Part shown: positions 1-5,935 of the stretch, piece after piece
Position numbering within the stretch: the first letter of the stretch is position 1
Layout of the letters: each line of letters opens with the position of its first letter
The notes under the pieces: generated by a model
What the model was told of the DNA's origin: nothing
Seen by the model: only the letters and a program-made list of their open reading frames with translations
The model's database searches: none
Source of the DNA: Acidobacteriota bacterium
GTDB taxonomy: Bacteria > Acidobacteriota > Vicinamibacteria > Vicinamibacterales > SCN-69-37
DNA: 15,314 bases
Direction of reading: 5' to 3'
Assembly (NCBI GenBank): GCA_024653875.1
Contig: JANLHE010000313.1
Coordinates: 1-15,314, forward strand
Program-made: the position numbers and the translations under genes

Positions 1-146
1 GGCAGGCGTCCCGCCTGCTGCAGCGCGCGGCGCAGCGCAAATTCGATTTGGCCATTCAGGCTGCGCAGGTCGTCGTTCGCCCAGCGCTGCAGGGCGTCCA
101 GGACCTGACGATCCATGCGAAGCAGGAATGGTTTGCGATCCGCCAT
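1..146 (-). CDS. Arc-like ribbon-helix-helix DNA-binding protein (5' part only)
   Basis: This is a partial gene read from an ATG at 146 and leaving the window after 48 codons, so its C-terminus is unseen. The visible protein begins MADRKPFLLRMDRQVLDALQ. This fits the Arc/MetJ ribbon-helix-helix fold: a short beta strand at about residues 5-11 (PFLLRMD) that would lie in the DNA major groove, helix A at about 12-23, then 'DLRSLNGQIEFALRRAL', the helix-B signature of Arc (compare 'GRSVNSEIY' in phage P22 Arc). Such proteins act as dimers of dimers and usually repress their own operon. It starts 18 bp after the SPFH gene stop on the same strand, so the two are almost certainly cotranscribed. The natural target is the 28-bp palindrome at 1053-1080 in front of the SPFH gene; that link is inferred. 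The Shine-Dalgarno sequence is weak. Confidence 0.82.
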   Translation of the reverse strand, partial: MADRKPFLLRMDRQVLDALQRWANDDLRSLNGQIEFALRRALQQAGRL

Positions 147-164
147 CAGCGTCCGGCCATCCCG

Positions 165-1040
165 TTATTGGTAGATCGTGCCGGTGTTCACGACCGGCTG
201 CGGGTTGCGGTCGCCGCAGAGCACGACCAGCAGGTTGCTGACCATGGCCGCCTTGCGGTCGTTGTCGAGCGTCACCACGCCGCGCTGGGAGAGCAGGTCC
301 AGGGCCATTTCCACCATCCCCACGGCGCCTTCCACGATGCGCTGTCGCGCGGCGATGATCGCGCCGGCCTGCTGCCGCTGGAGCATCGCGGAGGCGATTT
401 CCGGGGCGTAGGCCAGGTGGTTGATGCGCGCTTCCAGCACCTCGACGCCGGCCTTGGCCAGCCGTTCCTGCACTTCGAGCTTGAGCTGGCCCGCGATCTC
501 CGCCGTGTTGCCCCGCAGCGACTTGTGATGGTCTTCGTAGGCGTCGTACGGATACTGCGTGGCGAGGTTGCGCACCGCCGCCTCGCTCTGCACCTTGACG
601 TAGTGCTCGTAGTTATCCACCTCGAAGCAGGCCTCGGCCGTTTCCGTCACCTTCCACACCACGACCGACGCGATTTCAATGGGGTTGCCTTCAAGGTCAT
701 TGACCTTGATCTGCGAGCTCTCGAAGTTCCGGACGCGCAGCGTGATGTGCCGCTTGGTCAGCAGGGGATTGGCCCAATGAAAGCCATCCCGCTTGACCGA
801 GCCCGAGTACTTGCCGAACAGCGTCAGCACCTTGGCTTCGTTGGGATTGACCACGAAAAATCCGCCAAGGAAGACGCTCAGCACGACCAGGACCAGCGCC
901 CAGGCGATCATCAGCGCCGGCGAACTCTCAAAGCTCCTGGCCTCCGCCACGAGGCCCCAGAGGGCGCCTCCAAAGCCAATCAGGATCACGGGAACCATCA
1001 GCCAGCCAGACAACGTCGAACGCACCTGTTCACGAATCAT
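165..1040 (-). CDS. SPFH/Band 7 (stomatin-flotillin-like) membrane protein
   Basis: The protein has 291 residues and would be anchored in the inner membrane, where SPFH proteins form oligomeric scaffolds around membrane proteins or proteases. Two hydrophobic segments are visible at about residues 12-31 and 42-64. The Band 7 domain follows directly: 'FFVVNPNEAKVLTLFGKYSG' at 61-80, 'DGFHWANPLL' near 85-94, a central beta region, and a long Ala/Glu-rich helix at about 145-250 containing 'EVLEARINHLAYAPEIASAM'. The tail ends in VVNTGTIYQ. The ATG at 1040 is favoured because a strong AGGAGG lies at 1045-1050 and gives ideal spacing. The gene has its own promoter, overlapped by a perfect 28-bp palindrome, and is followed 18 bp later by an Arc-like repressor gene. 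SPFH genes paired with small Arc-family genes recur in many genomes. Client proteins are unknown. Family assignment is firm; the exact cellular role is not. Confidence 0.9.
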   Translation of the reverse strand: MIREQVRSTLSGWLMVPVILIGFGGALWGLVAEARSFESSPALMIAWALVLVVLSVFLGGFFVVNPNEAKVLTLFGKYSGSVKRDGFHWANPLLTKRHITLRVRNFESSQIKVNDLEGNPIEIASVVVWKVTETAEACFEVDNYEHYVKVQSEAAVRNLATQYPYDAYEDHHKSLRGNTAEIAGQLKLEVQERLAKAGVEVLEARINHLAYAPEIASAMLQRQQAGAIIAARQRIVEGAVGMVEMALDLLSQRGVVTLDNDRKAAMVSNLLVVLCGDRNPQPVVNTGTIYQ

Positions 1041-1052
1041 GGGCCCTCCTAC

Positions 1053-1080
1053 GGTATCAAAGTGATATCACTTTGATACC
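1053..1080. promoter_or_regulatory. Perfect 28-bp palindromic operator before the SPFH-RHH operon
   Basis: GGTATCAAAGTGAT is followed at once by its exact reverse complement, giving a 28-bp palindrome without a mismatch or spacer. Inside it TATCA occurs at 1055-1059 and 1066-1070, and TGATA at 1063-1067 and 1074-1078. The same-orientation copies are thus 11 bp apart, about one helical turn, which suits side-by-side dimers of a ribbon-helix-helix repressor. It covers the proposed -10 element and start point of the SPFH promoter. Direct observation: the symmetry and position. Inference: that the Arc-like protein encoded at 1-146 binds it. Confidence 0.85.
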
Positions 1081-1091
1081 AGCCAAGTCAA
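1062..1091 (-). promoter_or_regulatory. Sigma-70-like promoter of the SPFH-RHH operon
   Basis: On the minus strand TTGACT (1091-1086) lies 18 nt upstream of TATCAC (1067-1062). Transcription would start near 1055, leaving a leader of about 15 nt that contains the AGGAGG ribosome-binding site (1050-1045). The -35 is 5/6 and the -10 is 4/6 of consensus. The spacer, -10 and start point sit inside the palindrome, as expected for a repressible promoter. Confidence 0.6.
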
Positions 1092-1096
1092 GCCCC

Positions 1097-1807
1097 TCAG
1101 AACGTGATCTTCAGGTCGGCGACCAGGGGCAGGTGATCGGAAGCCATCAGGGCCATGCGGGTGCGCGGCAGTGAAACCTGCCGGACCTCGATCTGGCCCT
1201 GGTAGTAGATGTGGTCCAGGTGCAGCAGGGGGAAAAACCCGGGATAGGTCCGGCGCCGTTTCAGGTAGGGAAACAGGTCGATGCTCTCGAGCCGTTTGGC
1301 GAGGATGTCGGTGGCCAGCGGCCGCGACCACTCGTTGAAGTCGCCAAACAGGAGCTTGGGCCCGGCCACGCGCCGGTCGTCCACCCAGGCGGCCAGCCGG
1401 GCGGCCTGATAGCGGCGCTCGAGCAGGGCGGTGCCTAAGTGCGCGTTGTAGACCTGCAGCGTGCCGGCCCCGGCATCCACCGCCACGCGCTGGGCGCCGC
1501 GTTCCTCGCAGGTCTTCCAGGACAGGTCGTGCTGCGCGTGATCCCACATGGGGAAGCGGCTCAGAATCATGTTGCCGAACTGATGCTGCCGCAGCTCGCG
1601 CACCGGCGCCATGATCCACCCCATGCCCAGCGCGGCGCCGATGATCTCGGCGTGGCCCGGCCCCGATCCGCTCGGGCCGATCACTTCCTGGAGCGCGATG
1701 ACGTCGGCGTCGAGCGACGCCAGCACGTCGGCGATCCGGGCCGGCTGGGTGCGGCGGTCCATCCCGCGCGACCGGTGGATGTTGTAGGTGACCACCCTGA
1801 GATTCAC
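1097..1807 (-). CDS. Endonuclease/exonuclease/phosphatase (EEP, DNase I-like) family protein
   Basis: The protein has 236 residues and spans the whole EEP fold, a Mg2+-dependent phosphodiesterase fold. Signature blocks appear in the right order: TYNIHRSRG (N9, H11), DVIALQEV (metal-binding E41), GNMILSRFP (79-86), YNAHLG (H123), LLFGDFNEW (D156, N158), LDHIYY (D198-H199) and SDHLPLVADL (D224, H225 general base). There is no signal peptide or fused domain. EEP proteins range from DNA repair enzymes to nucleases, sphingomyelinases and other phosphodiesterases, so the substrate cannot be named. The start is GTG at 1807, 1 nt after the lipoprotein stop, with GGGAG about 7 nt upstream. It is probably translated from the same transcript. 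An intact catalytic set argues for an active enzyme. Confidence 0.88.
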   Translation of the reverse strand: MNLRVVTYNIHRSRGMDRRTQPARIADVLASLDADVIALQEVIGPSGSGPGHAEIIGAALGMGWIMAPVRELRQHQFGNMILSRFPMWDHAQHDLSWKTCEERGAQRVAVDAGAGTLQVYNAHLGTALLERRYQAARLAAWVDDRRVAGPKLLFGDFNEWSRPLATDILAKRLESIDLFPYLKRRRTYPGFFPLLHLDHIYYQGQIEVRQVSLPRTRMALMASDHLPLVADLKITF

Positions 1808-1808
1808 G

Positions 1809-4322
1809 TCAGGGCTCCCGCCGCGGCCGGATCACCGGTGAGAGGTCGACGCGCCACCCGCGACCTTCGTCCAGCCGGAAGCTCAGCACGTTCGGCATGC
1901 GGCTCAGGGTGTCAAACACCGCGGGGTCGCCCAGGTCACTCTCGTCGACATCACGCGTGGCCGCGACCAGGTATTGCCCCGGCGGCAGCCCGCTGATTTC
2001 ATAGTGCCCGCGGGCATCGGGATACGTGATGCGCGTGTACCGGCTGGCCGGGCGCCAATGCACGGCGTTCACCGGGAACACGACCACCGCGTAACTCTGC
2101 AGATCATCGCGGCCGCGGGGCGTGACCCAGCCGAATACGCGCGAGATCCGATCGGTGACCACGATCCTGAATCCGGGGTTGGACTCGCCATACTCGAACG
2201 TGAACGGAATATCGGTAATGTCGCCCCCCTGATACTCGACGCGCTTGACCTGCCAGCCCTCGGGCAGGCCTTCGACGCGAAGGAAGTGGTCGCCGTTCAT
2301 CACTCCGTGAATCTGCCACGTGTCATCGGTGCCCACTTTGCCGCTCATGGAGTCGCCGAACGGGTTGCCATCGGCCATCGGCGCCCGGACGAAGATGTGC
2401 TCACGCGAGGGCGGCACCCGCCCGGTGGACGTTTCCCACTCGATGTGCCCGGACACCACTGCGCCACGGAACAAGAACAGCCGGCCGATCGACTGCTGGG
2501 CGCCGCGGACTTCAAGTGTGAACGTCTGAAACAGGTGGACGCCTTCCCGTTCAGTCTCGCCGCTGGCCTGCACCCGGTAGCGGCCTGGGGGCACGTTGGA
2601 GAACACGAAGCCCCCGTTCGGCTGCATGCCGGCTTCGGTCAGCGTGAACAGCGAGAACTGGTCATTGCGCTGCGGGCTCATCGTGACCGCGGCGGCCATC
2701 AGGGGCCGGGGGACCCCGCTGGGGTCCGGGCGGGTGGTCAGGATGCCGGTGACGCGCGTCGGGGTGATGATGTGCAGGCGGAACGTCAGCGCTTCCGCCG
2801 GGTTGAACGCGTCCAGCGTGATGCGCACCGCTTCGTCCGGAAACACGCCCCCGGGGTAAAACGTCGGCGAATAAAACAGCTGGCCATGGGCGTCTCCCAC
2901 GTCAGCATAGGCGGGATCGAAGGCGCTGAGGTAGTACTGGCCGGGGGGCAGTCCGGTCAGCCGGAACTCGCCTTGTTCATCGGTCATGGCTTCCGCGACC
3001 GTCACCATGGTGCGCCGGCCGCCGCTGAATACCGGGCGCATCGCCTCCACCAGGGCGCCGGCAAACGGCGTCTCGTCTTCATCATGCACGCGGCCGGTGA
3101 TGAGCACTTCGTCCACCAGCACGATGTCCACCGTCTCCATCCGCACGTGGTCCGCCAGCGCGATGGGTGTGGGGGGCTTCGCCGGCGGGCCCTCTCCGAA
3201 CCCGCGCGCGGCGTAGCCGGACTTGCTGGCGGTGACCACGTAGCCTTCGCTGGCAGGCAGATCGTCGAAGCGGTACCGGCCGTCGGCATCTGTCAGGGTC
3301 GCGCGCGGCGCGGTCAGGGGGCCGCCCGGCGTGGACAACCGGACGCGCGCCCTGGCCACGGGGCCGCCGGTCCCCAGTGCCGTGATGCGTCCCATGATCG
3401 AGGAGGTGCCCGGTGCCGGGGTCTCGGCGCCCTCCACCGGCGTGCCGCGCAGCGGCGTGCCGGTCTGCACGGTGAAGTCCACCGTGGCAGGCGGCGTGCC
3501 CGCGTCAAGCGTGAGGCGCGTGGCGTCATCGGGCGAGAGCACGCCCGGAAAAAACGTTTCCGGGTAGGTGAGCGGGCCCGTGGCATCGGCCACCCCGACA
3601 AACACCGGGTCGCGGGCGCTGAGGTAATACTGGCCGGGCGCCAGGCCGACCACGCGGAACTCGCCGCGGTCGTTGGTGATGGCGTCGGCCACCGGAACGA
3701 GCGTCCGCCTGCCGCCCTCGAAGACCGCGCGTGACGCCTCGACCAGCCCGCTGGCCAGTGGCGTGCCGTCGGCATCGCGCAGGCGCCCGGCGATAAGCAC
3801 GGCCGGCGTCAGCGCCACGTCCACCTTCCCGCGAATCTCACCGGTGGCCAGGCGCATCGGCACCGGCTGGTACAACGGCGGCATCTCGCCGGCGCGTCGC
3901 GCCGCGTATCCGGTCTTGCTGGCCGTCAGCACGAATGAGTCACCGGCCGGCAATTCCGTGAAGTGGAAGCGGCCGTCCTCGTCGGTAATGAGCACCCGGT
4001 TGAACGCGAGGACGTCGTGGGAGGCCGTGAGGATGACGCGCGCGCGCGCCAACGGGCGCTGTGACACCGCATCGGTGACCCGGCCGGCCATCTCCCCGGT
4101 CAGGACGGGCGGGGCGTCCACCGGCCGCTGCGCGACTTCAACCGCCTGTCCCTGGGGTGGTCCCTGCACGGGCTGCCCAGGCGTCGCGGCGGGGACGCCG
4201 GTCGCCGGCGCCGGTGCGGGCGTGACCGTGCGAACGCCGCTCCCGCCGCCGCACGAGGCCGCCACGATCGCCGTGGTGATCACCAACCAGGGGAGCTGGA
4301 GGATGGAGCGCACACGGGTCAT
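1809..4322 (-). CDS. Large lipoprotein with repeated carboxypeptidase-regulatory-like (Ig-like) domains
   Basis: The protein has 837 residues. Residues 1-24 form a lipoprotein signal: two Arg, a hydrophobic stretch LPWLVITTAIVAAS, and Cys24 as the lipidation site followed by GGG. A Pro/Ala/Gln-rich linker (about 30-72) leads to tandem beta-sandwich domains of the CarboxypepD_reg type, recognised by 'GR(V/I)xD...TDxxGxFxFxxLPxGxYxL'. Residues about 80-290 and 311-521 are a clear duplication with a constant offset of 231 residues. Further domains of this kind continue to the C-terminus, e.g. GFVFSNVPPGRYRVQASG near 571-588 and HYEISGLPPGQYLVAA near the end. No catalytic motif is visible. It is probably a surface or periplasmic scaffold or adhesive protein; large proteins of this build are common in Acidobacteriota (general knowledge). 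It begins 17 bp from a divergent gene and has no Shine-Dalgarno sequence. Confidence 0.85.
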   Translation of the reverse strand: MTRVRSILQLPWLVITTAIVAASCGGGSGVRTVTPAPAPATGVPAATPGQPVQGPPQGQAVEVAQRPVDAPPVLTGEMAGRVTDAVSQRPLARARVILTASHDVLAFNRVLITDEDGRFHFTELPAGDSFVLTASKTGYAARRAGEMPPLYQPVPMRLATGEIRGKVDVALTPAVLIAGRLRDADGTPLASGLVEASRAVFEGGRRTLVPVADAITNDRGEFRVVGLAPGQYYLSARDPVFVGVADATGPLTYPETFFPGVLSPDDATRLTLDAGTPPATVDFTVQTGTPLRGTPVEGAETPAPGTSSIMGRITALGTGGPVARARVRLSTPGGPLTAPRATLTDADGRYRFDDLPASEGYVVTASKSGYAARGFGEGPPAKPPTPIALADHVRMETVDIVLVDEVLITGRVHDEDETPFAGALVEAMRPVFSGGRRTMVTVAEAMTDEQGEFRLTGLPPGQYYLSAFDPAYADVGDAHGQLFYSPTFYPGGVFPDEAVRITLDAFNPAEALTFRLHIITPTRVTGILTTRPDPSGVPRPLMAAAVTMSPQRNDQFSLFTLTEAGMQPNGGFVFSNVPPGRYRVQASGETEREGVHLFQTFTLEVRGAQQSIGRLFLFRGAVVSGHIEWETSTGRVPPSREHIFVRAPMADGNPFGDSMSGKVGTDDTWQIHGVMNGDHFLRVEGLPEGWQVKRVEYQGGDITDIPFTFEYGESNPGFRIVVTDRISRVFGWVTPRGRDDLQSYAVVVFPVNAVHWRPASRYTRITYPDARGHYEISGLPPGQYLVAATRDVDESDLGDPAVFDTLSRMPNVLSFRLDEGRGWRVDLSPVIRPRREP
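2760..4085 (-). repeat. Coding tandem duplication, two units offset by 231 codons
   Basis: Unit A corresponds to residues 80-290 (4085-3453) and unit B to residues 311-521 (3392-2760). Matching landmarks keep the same 231-residue offset: GRVT80/GRIT311, VLIAGR175/VLITGR406, GEFR220/GEFR451 and PGQYYLSA229/PGQYYLSA460. Each unit holds two beta-sandwich subdomains. The units have drifted at many positions, so the duplication is not recent. Confidence 0.85.
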
Positions 4323-4327
4323 GGGCC

Positions 4328-4334
4328 TATGATA
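4328..4334. promoter_or_regulatory. Shared symmetrical -10 element of a bidirectional promoter
   Basis: The 17 bp between the divergent start codons (4323-4339) contain TATGATA. Read on plus, TATGAT (4328-4333) is followed by exactly 6 nt and then the A of the ATG at 4340. Read on minus, TATCAT (4334-4329) is followed by exactly 6 nt and then the A of the ATG at 4322. With standard -10 to +1 spacing, both transcripts would start on the start codon itself, 18 bp apart. Both hexamers match TATAAT in 5 of 6 positions. No good -35 is visible on the plus side and there is no Shine-Dalgarno sequence for either gene. Confidence 0.6.
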
Positions 4335-4339
4335 GTCCG

Positions 4340-4642
4340 ATGGGTCGCCTCCGCACCGAATTCGAAGTCACGTGTCCGTGCTGCCAGAGCACGCTGGTTA
4401 TCGATGAGGGCCTGAAGCGCGTGCTGCGCCATGTGGTGCCGGAGCGTGCCGACAAGCCGGTGCTCGACGAGGCCCAGCGCATCCTGGCGGAGGAACAGGC
4501 GCGCCGCGAGGCGCTGTTCGAACAGTCCGTGCAGGCCGAACGCACGCGCGGCGACGTGCTCTCCCGGCGGTTCGAGGACGCGTTGAAGCAGGCGCGCGAC
4601 GAACCGATTTCCAAACCCACGCGCGATTTCGATCTCGATTGA
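4340..4642 (+). CDS. Small conserved-looking protein with CPCC motif and coiled coil
   Basis: I do not recognise a named family. The 100-residue protein starts MGRLRTEFEVTCPCCQSTLV. The CPCC at residues 12-15, in a short beta-like segment, resembles one half of a zinc ribbon or a redox-type knuckle. No second Cys pair follows, so metal binding would need a dimer or partner. Residues about 25-90 are highly charged and helical (DEAQRILAEEQARREALFEQ and similar), predicting a coiled coil. The end is acidic (DFDLD). The ATG at 4340 has no Shine-Dalgarno sequence but a TATGAT exactly 6 nt upstream, suggesting a leaderless mRNA. The stop lies 16 nt before the phosphofructokinase start, so the two genes form an operon. 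A role linked to glycolysis is only a context guess. Confidence 0.75.
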   Translation: MGRLRTEFEVTCPCCQSTLVIDEGLKRVLRHVVPERADKPVLDEAQRILAEEQARREALFEQSVQAERTRGDVLSRRFEDALKQARDEPISKPTRDFDLD

Positions 4643-4658
4643 TCCGTCAGTACGCACC

Positions 4659-5744
4659 ATGTCCACACCAGTTCGCCGTATCGGCATCCTCACGGGTGGG
4701 GGCGACGCGCCCGGCCTCAACGCGGTCATTCGCGCCGTCGTCAAGTCCGCCTTCAACGCCGGCATCGAGTGCGTCGGTCTCGAAGACAGCTTCGACGGCC
4801 TGATCTACCCGGAACGATCGCGTCCGCTCACCCCGCGCGATGTCACCGGGATCCTGCGCCTGGGCGGGACCATTCTGGGCACGACCAACCGCGGCAATCC
4901 GTTTGCGTACCCGCTGGACACGGCGGACGGTCCCGTGGACTACTCCGATCGCTGCGTCGAGAACTTCCACAAGCTCGGCCTTGACGCGCTGGTGGTCATC
5001 GGCGGCGACGGCACGCTGGCCATCGCCTACGAGCTGCAGAAGCGCGGCGTGCCGATGGTGGGCGTGCCCAAGACGATCGACAACGACATCGTCGAGACGA
5101 CGATGACGTTTGGTTTCGACACCGCCGTCAGTTTTGCCACCGAGGCGATCGACCGCCTGCATTCGACCGCCGAGGCGCACCATCGCGTGATGGTCGTGGA
5201 GGTGATGGGGCGCTACGCCGGGTGGATTGCGCTGCACTCGGGCATGGCGGGCGGCGCCGACGTCGTCCTGATTCCCGAGTTGCCGTATCACCTCGATCGC
5301 GTGTCCGAGCACATCCGCGCGCGCGAACGCTGGGGCGCGCGTTTCAGCATCGTGGTGGCCGCCGAAGGCGCGCATCCGGCCGGCGGCGGCCGTGTGCTTC
5401 AGACGGCGGGCACGCCGGATCGCATGGAGCGGCTGGGCGGGATTGGCGAACAGATCGCGCGCGCCCTGGAGCCGCTGACGGGCAAGGAGTGCCGGCACGT
5501 GGTGCTCGGGCACCTGCAGCGCGGCGGCACGCCCACCAGCTACGATCGCGTGCTGGCCACGCGTTTTGGCAGCTACGCCGTGGAGCTCCTGCAGGCCGGG
5601 CACTTCGGCGTCATGACCGCGCTGCATTCGCCCAACGTGGTGGCGGTGCCCATCGCCAGCGTGGTGGGCCGCACGCGCAACGTGCCACCGGACTCCGACA
5701 TCGTCCGGACGGCCAAGCACGTTGGCATCTGCTTCGGCGACTGA
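4659..5744 (+). CDS. pfkA: 6-phosphofructokinase
   Basis: This enzyme phosphorylates fructose 6-phosphate to fructose 1,6-bisphosphate in cytosolic glycolysis. The 361-residue protein carries the family motifs in order: GILTGGGDAPGLNA (9-22), GTILGTTNRGNPF (70-82), VIGGDGTL (113-120), VPKTIDNDI (136-144, catalytic base D141), MGRYAGW (183-189), IPE (205-207), AAEG (234-237) and LGHLQRGG (283-290). Two residues report phosphoryl-donor use. GGDG has Gly118, where PPi-dependent enzymes carry Asp, while PKTIDND has Lys138, where classical ATP enzymes such as E. coli PfkA carry Gly. This mixed pair is known from actinobacterial-type (group III) ATP-PFKs, so ATP is the more likely donor. It is about 40 residues longer than E. 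coli PfkA. It follows the CPCC protein by 16 nt and lacks a clear Shine-Dalgarno sequence. Confidence 0.95.
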   Translation: MSTPVRRIGILTGGGDAPGLNAVIRAVVKSAFNAGIECVGLEDSFDGLIYPERSRPLTPRDVTGILRLGGTILGTTNRGNPFAYPLDTADGPVDYSDRCVENFHKLGLDALVVIGGDGTLAIAYELQKRGVPMVGVPKTIDNDIVETTMTFGFDTAVSFATEAIDRLHSTAEAHHRVMVVEVMGRYAGWIALHSGMAGGADVVLIPELPYHLDRVSEHIRARERWGARFSIVVAAEGAHPAGGGRVLQTAGTPDRMERLGGIGEQIARALEPLTGKECRHVVLGHLQRGGTPTSYDRVLATRFGSYAVELLQAGHFGVMTALHSPNVVAVPIASVVGRTRNVPPDSDIVRTAKHVGICFGD

Positions 5745-5769
5745 CGGCGCGTTTCAGAACTCTGCAGAT

Positions 5770-5825
5770 GGAGGGCACGGGCTTTAGCCCGTGCCGCACG
5801 CCCCGGGCTGAAGCCCGGGGCCTCC
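5770..5825. repeat. Double-hairpin REP-like element
   Basis: There are two adjacent hairpins. The first has 9-bp arms GGCACGGGC/GCCCGTGCC (5774-5795) and loop TTTA. The second has 9-bp arms GCCCCGGGC/GCCCGGGGC (5800-5821) and loop TGAA. Outer GGAGG (5770-5774) and CCTCC (5821-5825) can close both into a three-way structure. There is no T-tract, so it is not a standard terminator, although it could protect the pfkA mRNA 3' end. GGGCTTTAGCCC/GGGCTGAAGCCC cores of this sort are, from general knowledge, dispersed repeats in several high-GC soil phyla. Confidence 0.75.
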
Positions 5826-5830
5826 GTACC

Positions 5831-5886
5831 CAGGACTCCAGGACCCCAGGACCTCAGGACCTCAGGACCTCAGGACCTCAGGACCT
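5831..5886. repeat. Seven tandem 8-bp units, consensus CAGGACCT
   Basis: The units run without a gap: CAGGACTC, CAGGACCC, then five perfect CAGGACCT copies (5847-5886). There are no spacers, so this is a microsatellite-like array. It sits directly after the double hairpin and ends 49 bp before the start codon of the PepSY-type gene. The two degenerate units lie at the left end, suggesting growth on the right side by slippage. Confidence 0.9.
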
Positions 5887-5935
5887 CTTACGTCTGGTAG
5901 TAGTAGGCGGCCCCTGCGTACGATCACCCGACTAC

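Noticed and set aside
48..1076. Plus-strand open frame of 342 codons opposite the SPFH gene
   Set aside because: It is low-complexity Arg/His/Asp sequence opposite a well-supported SPFH protein and crosses the palindrome.
1974..3734. Long plus-strand open frame (586 codons) opposite the lipoprotein gene
   Set aside because: It is His/Arg/Gly-rich without domains and mirrors codon bias of the real minus-strand gene, whose domains and signal peptide are clear.
4647..5720. Minus-strand open frame opposite phosphofructokinase
   Set aside because: It is antisense to a fully conserved enzyme and its composition is that of a shadow frame.
5774..5821. Pair of ordinary Rho-independent terminators for pfkA
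   Set aside because: The stems are strong but neither is followed by a T-tract on either strand; a dispersed repeat fits better.
5831..5886. CRISPR-like array
   Set aside because: The units are 8 bp and contiguous with no spacers, and no cas genes are visible.
5222..5935. Long N-terminal extension of the PepSY-type protein
   Set aside because: It would be an Arg/Ala-rich shadow of pfkA read through the repeats; the ATG at 5936 gives the expected short head before helix 1.
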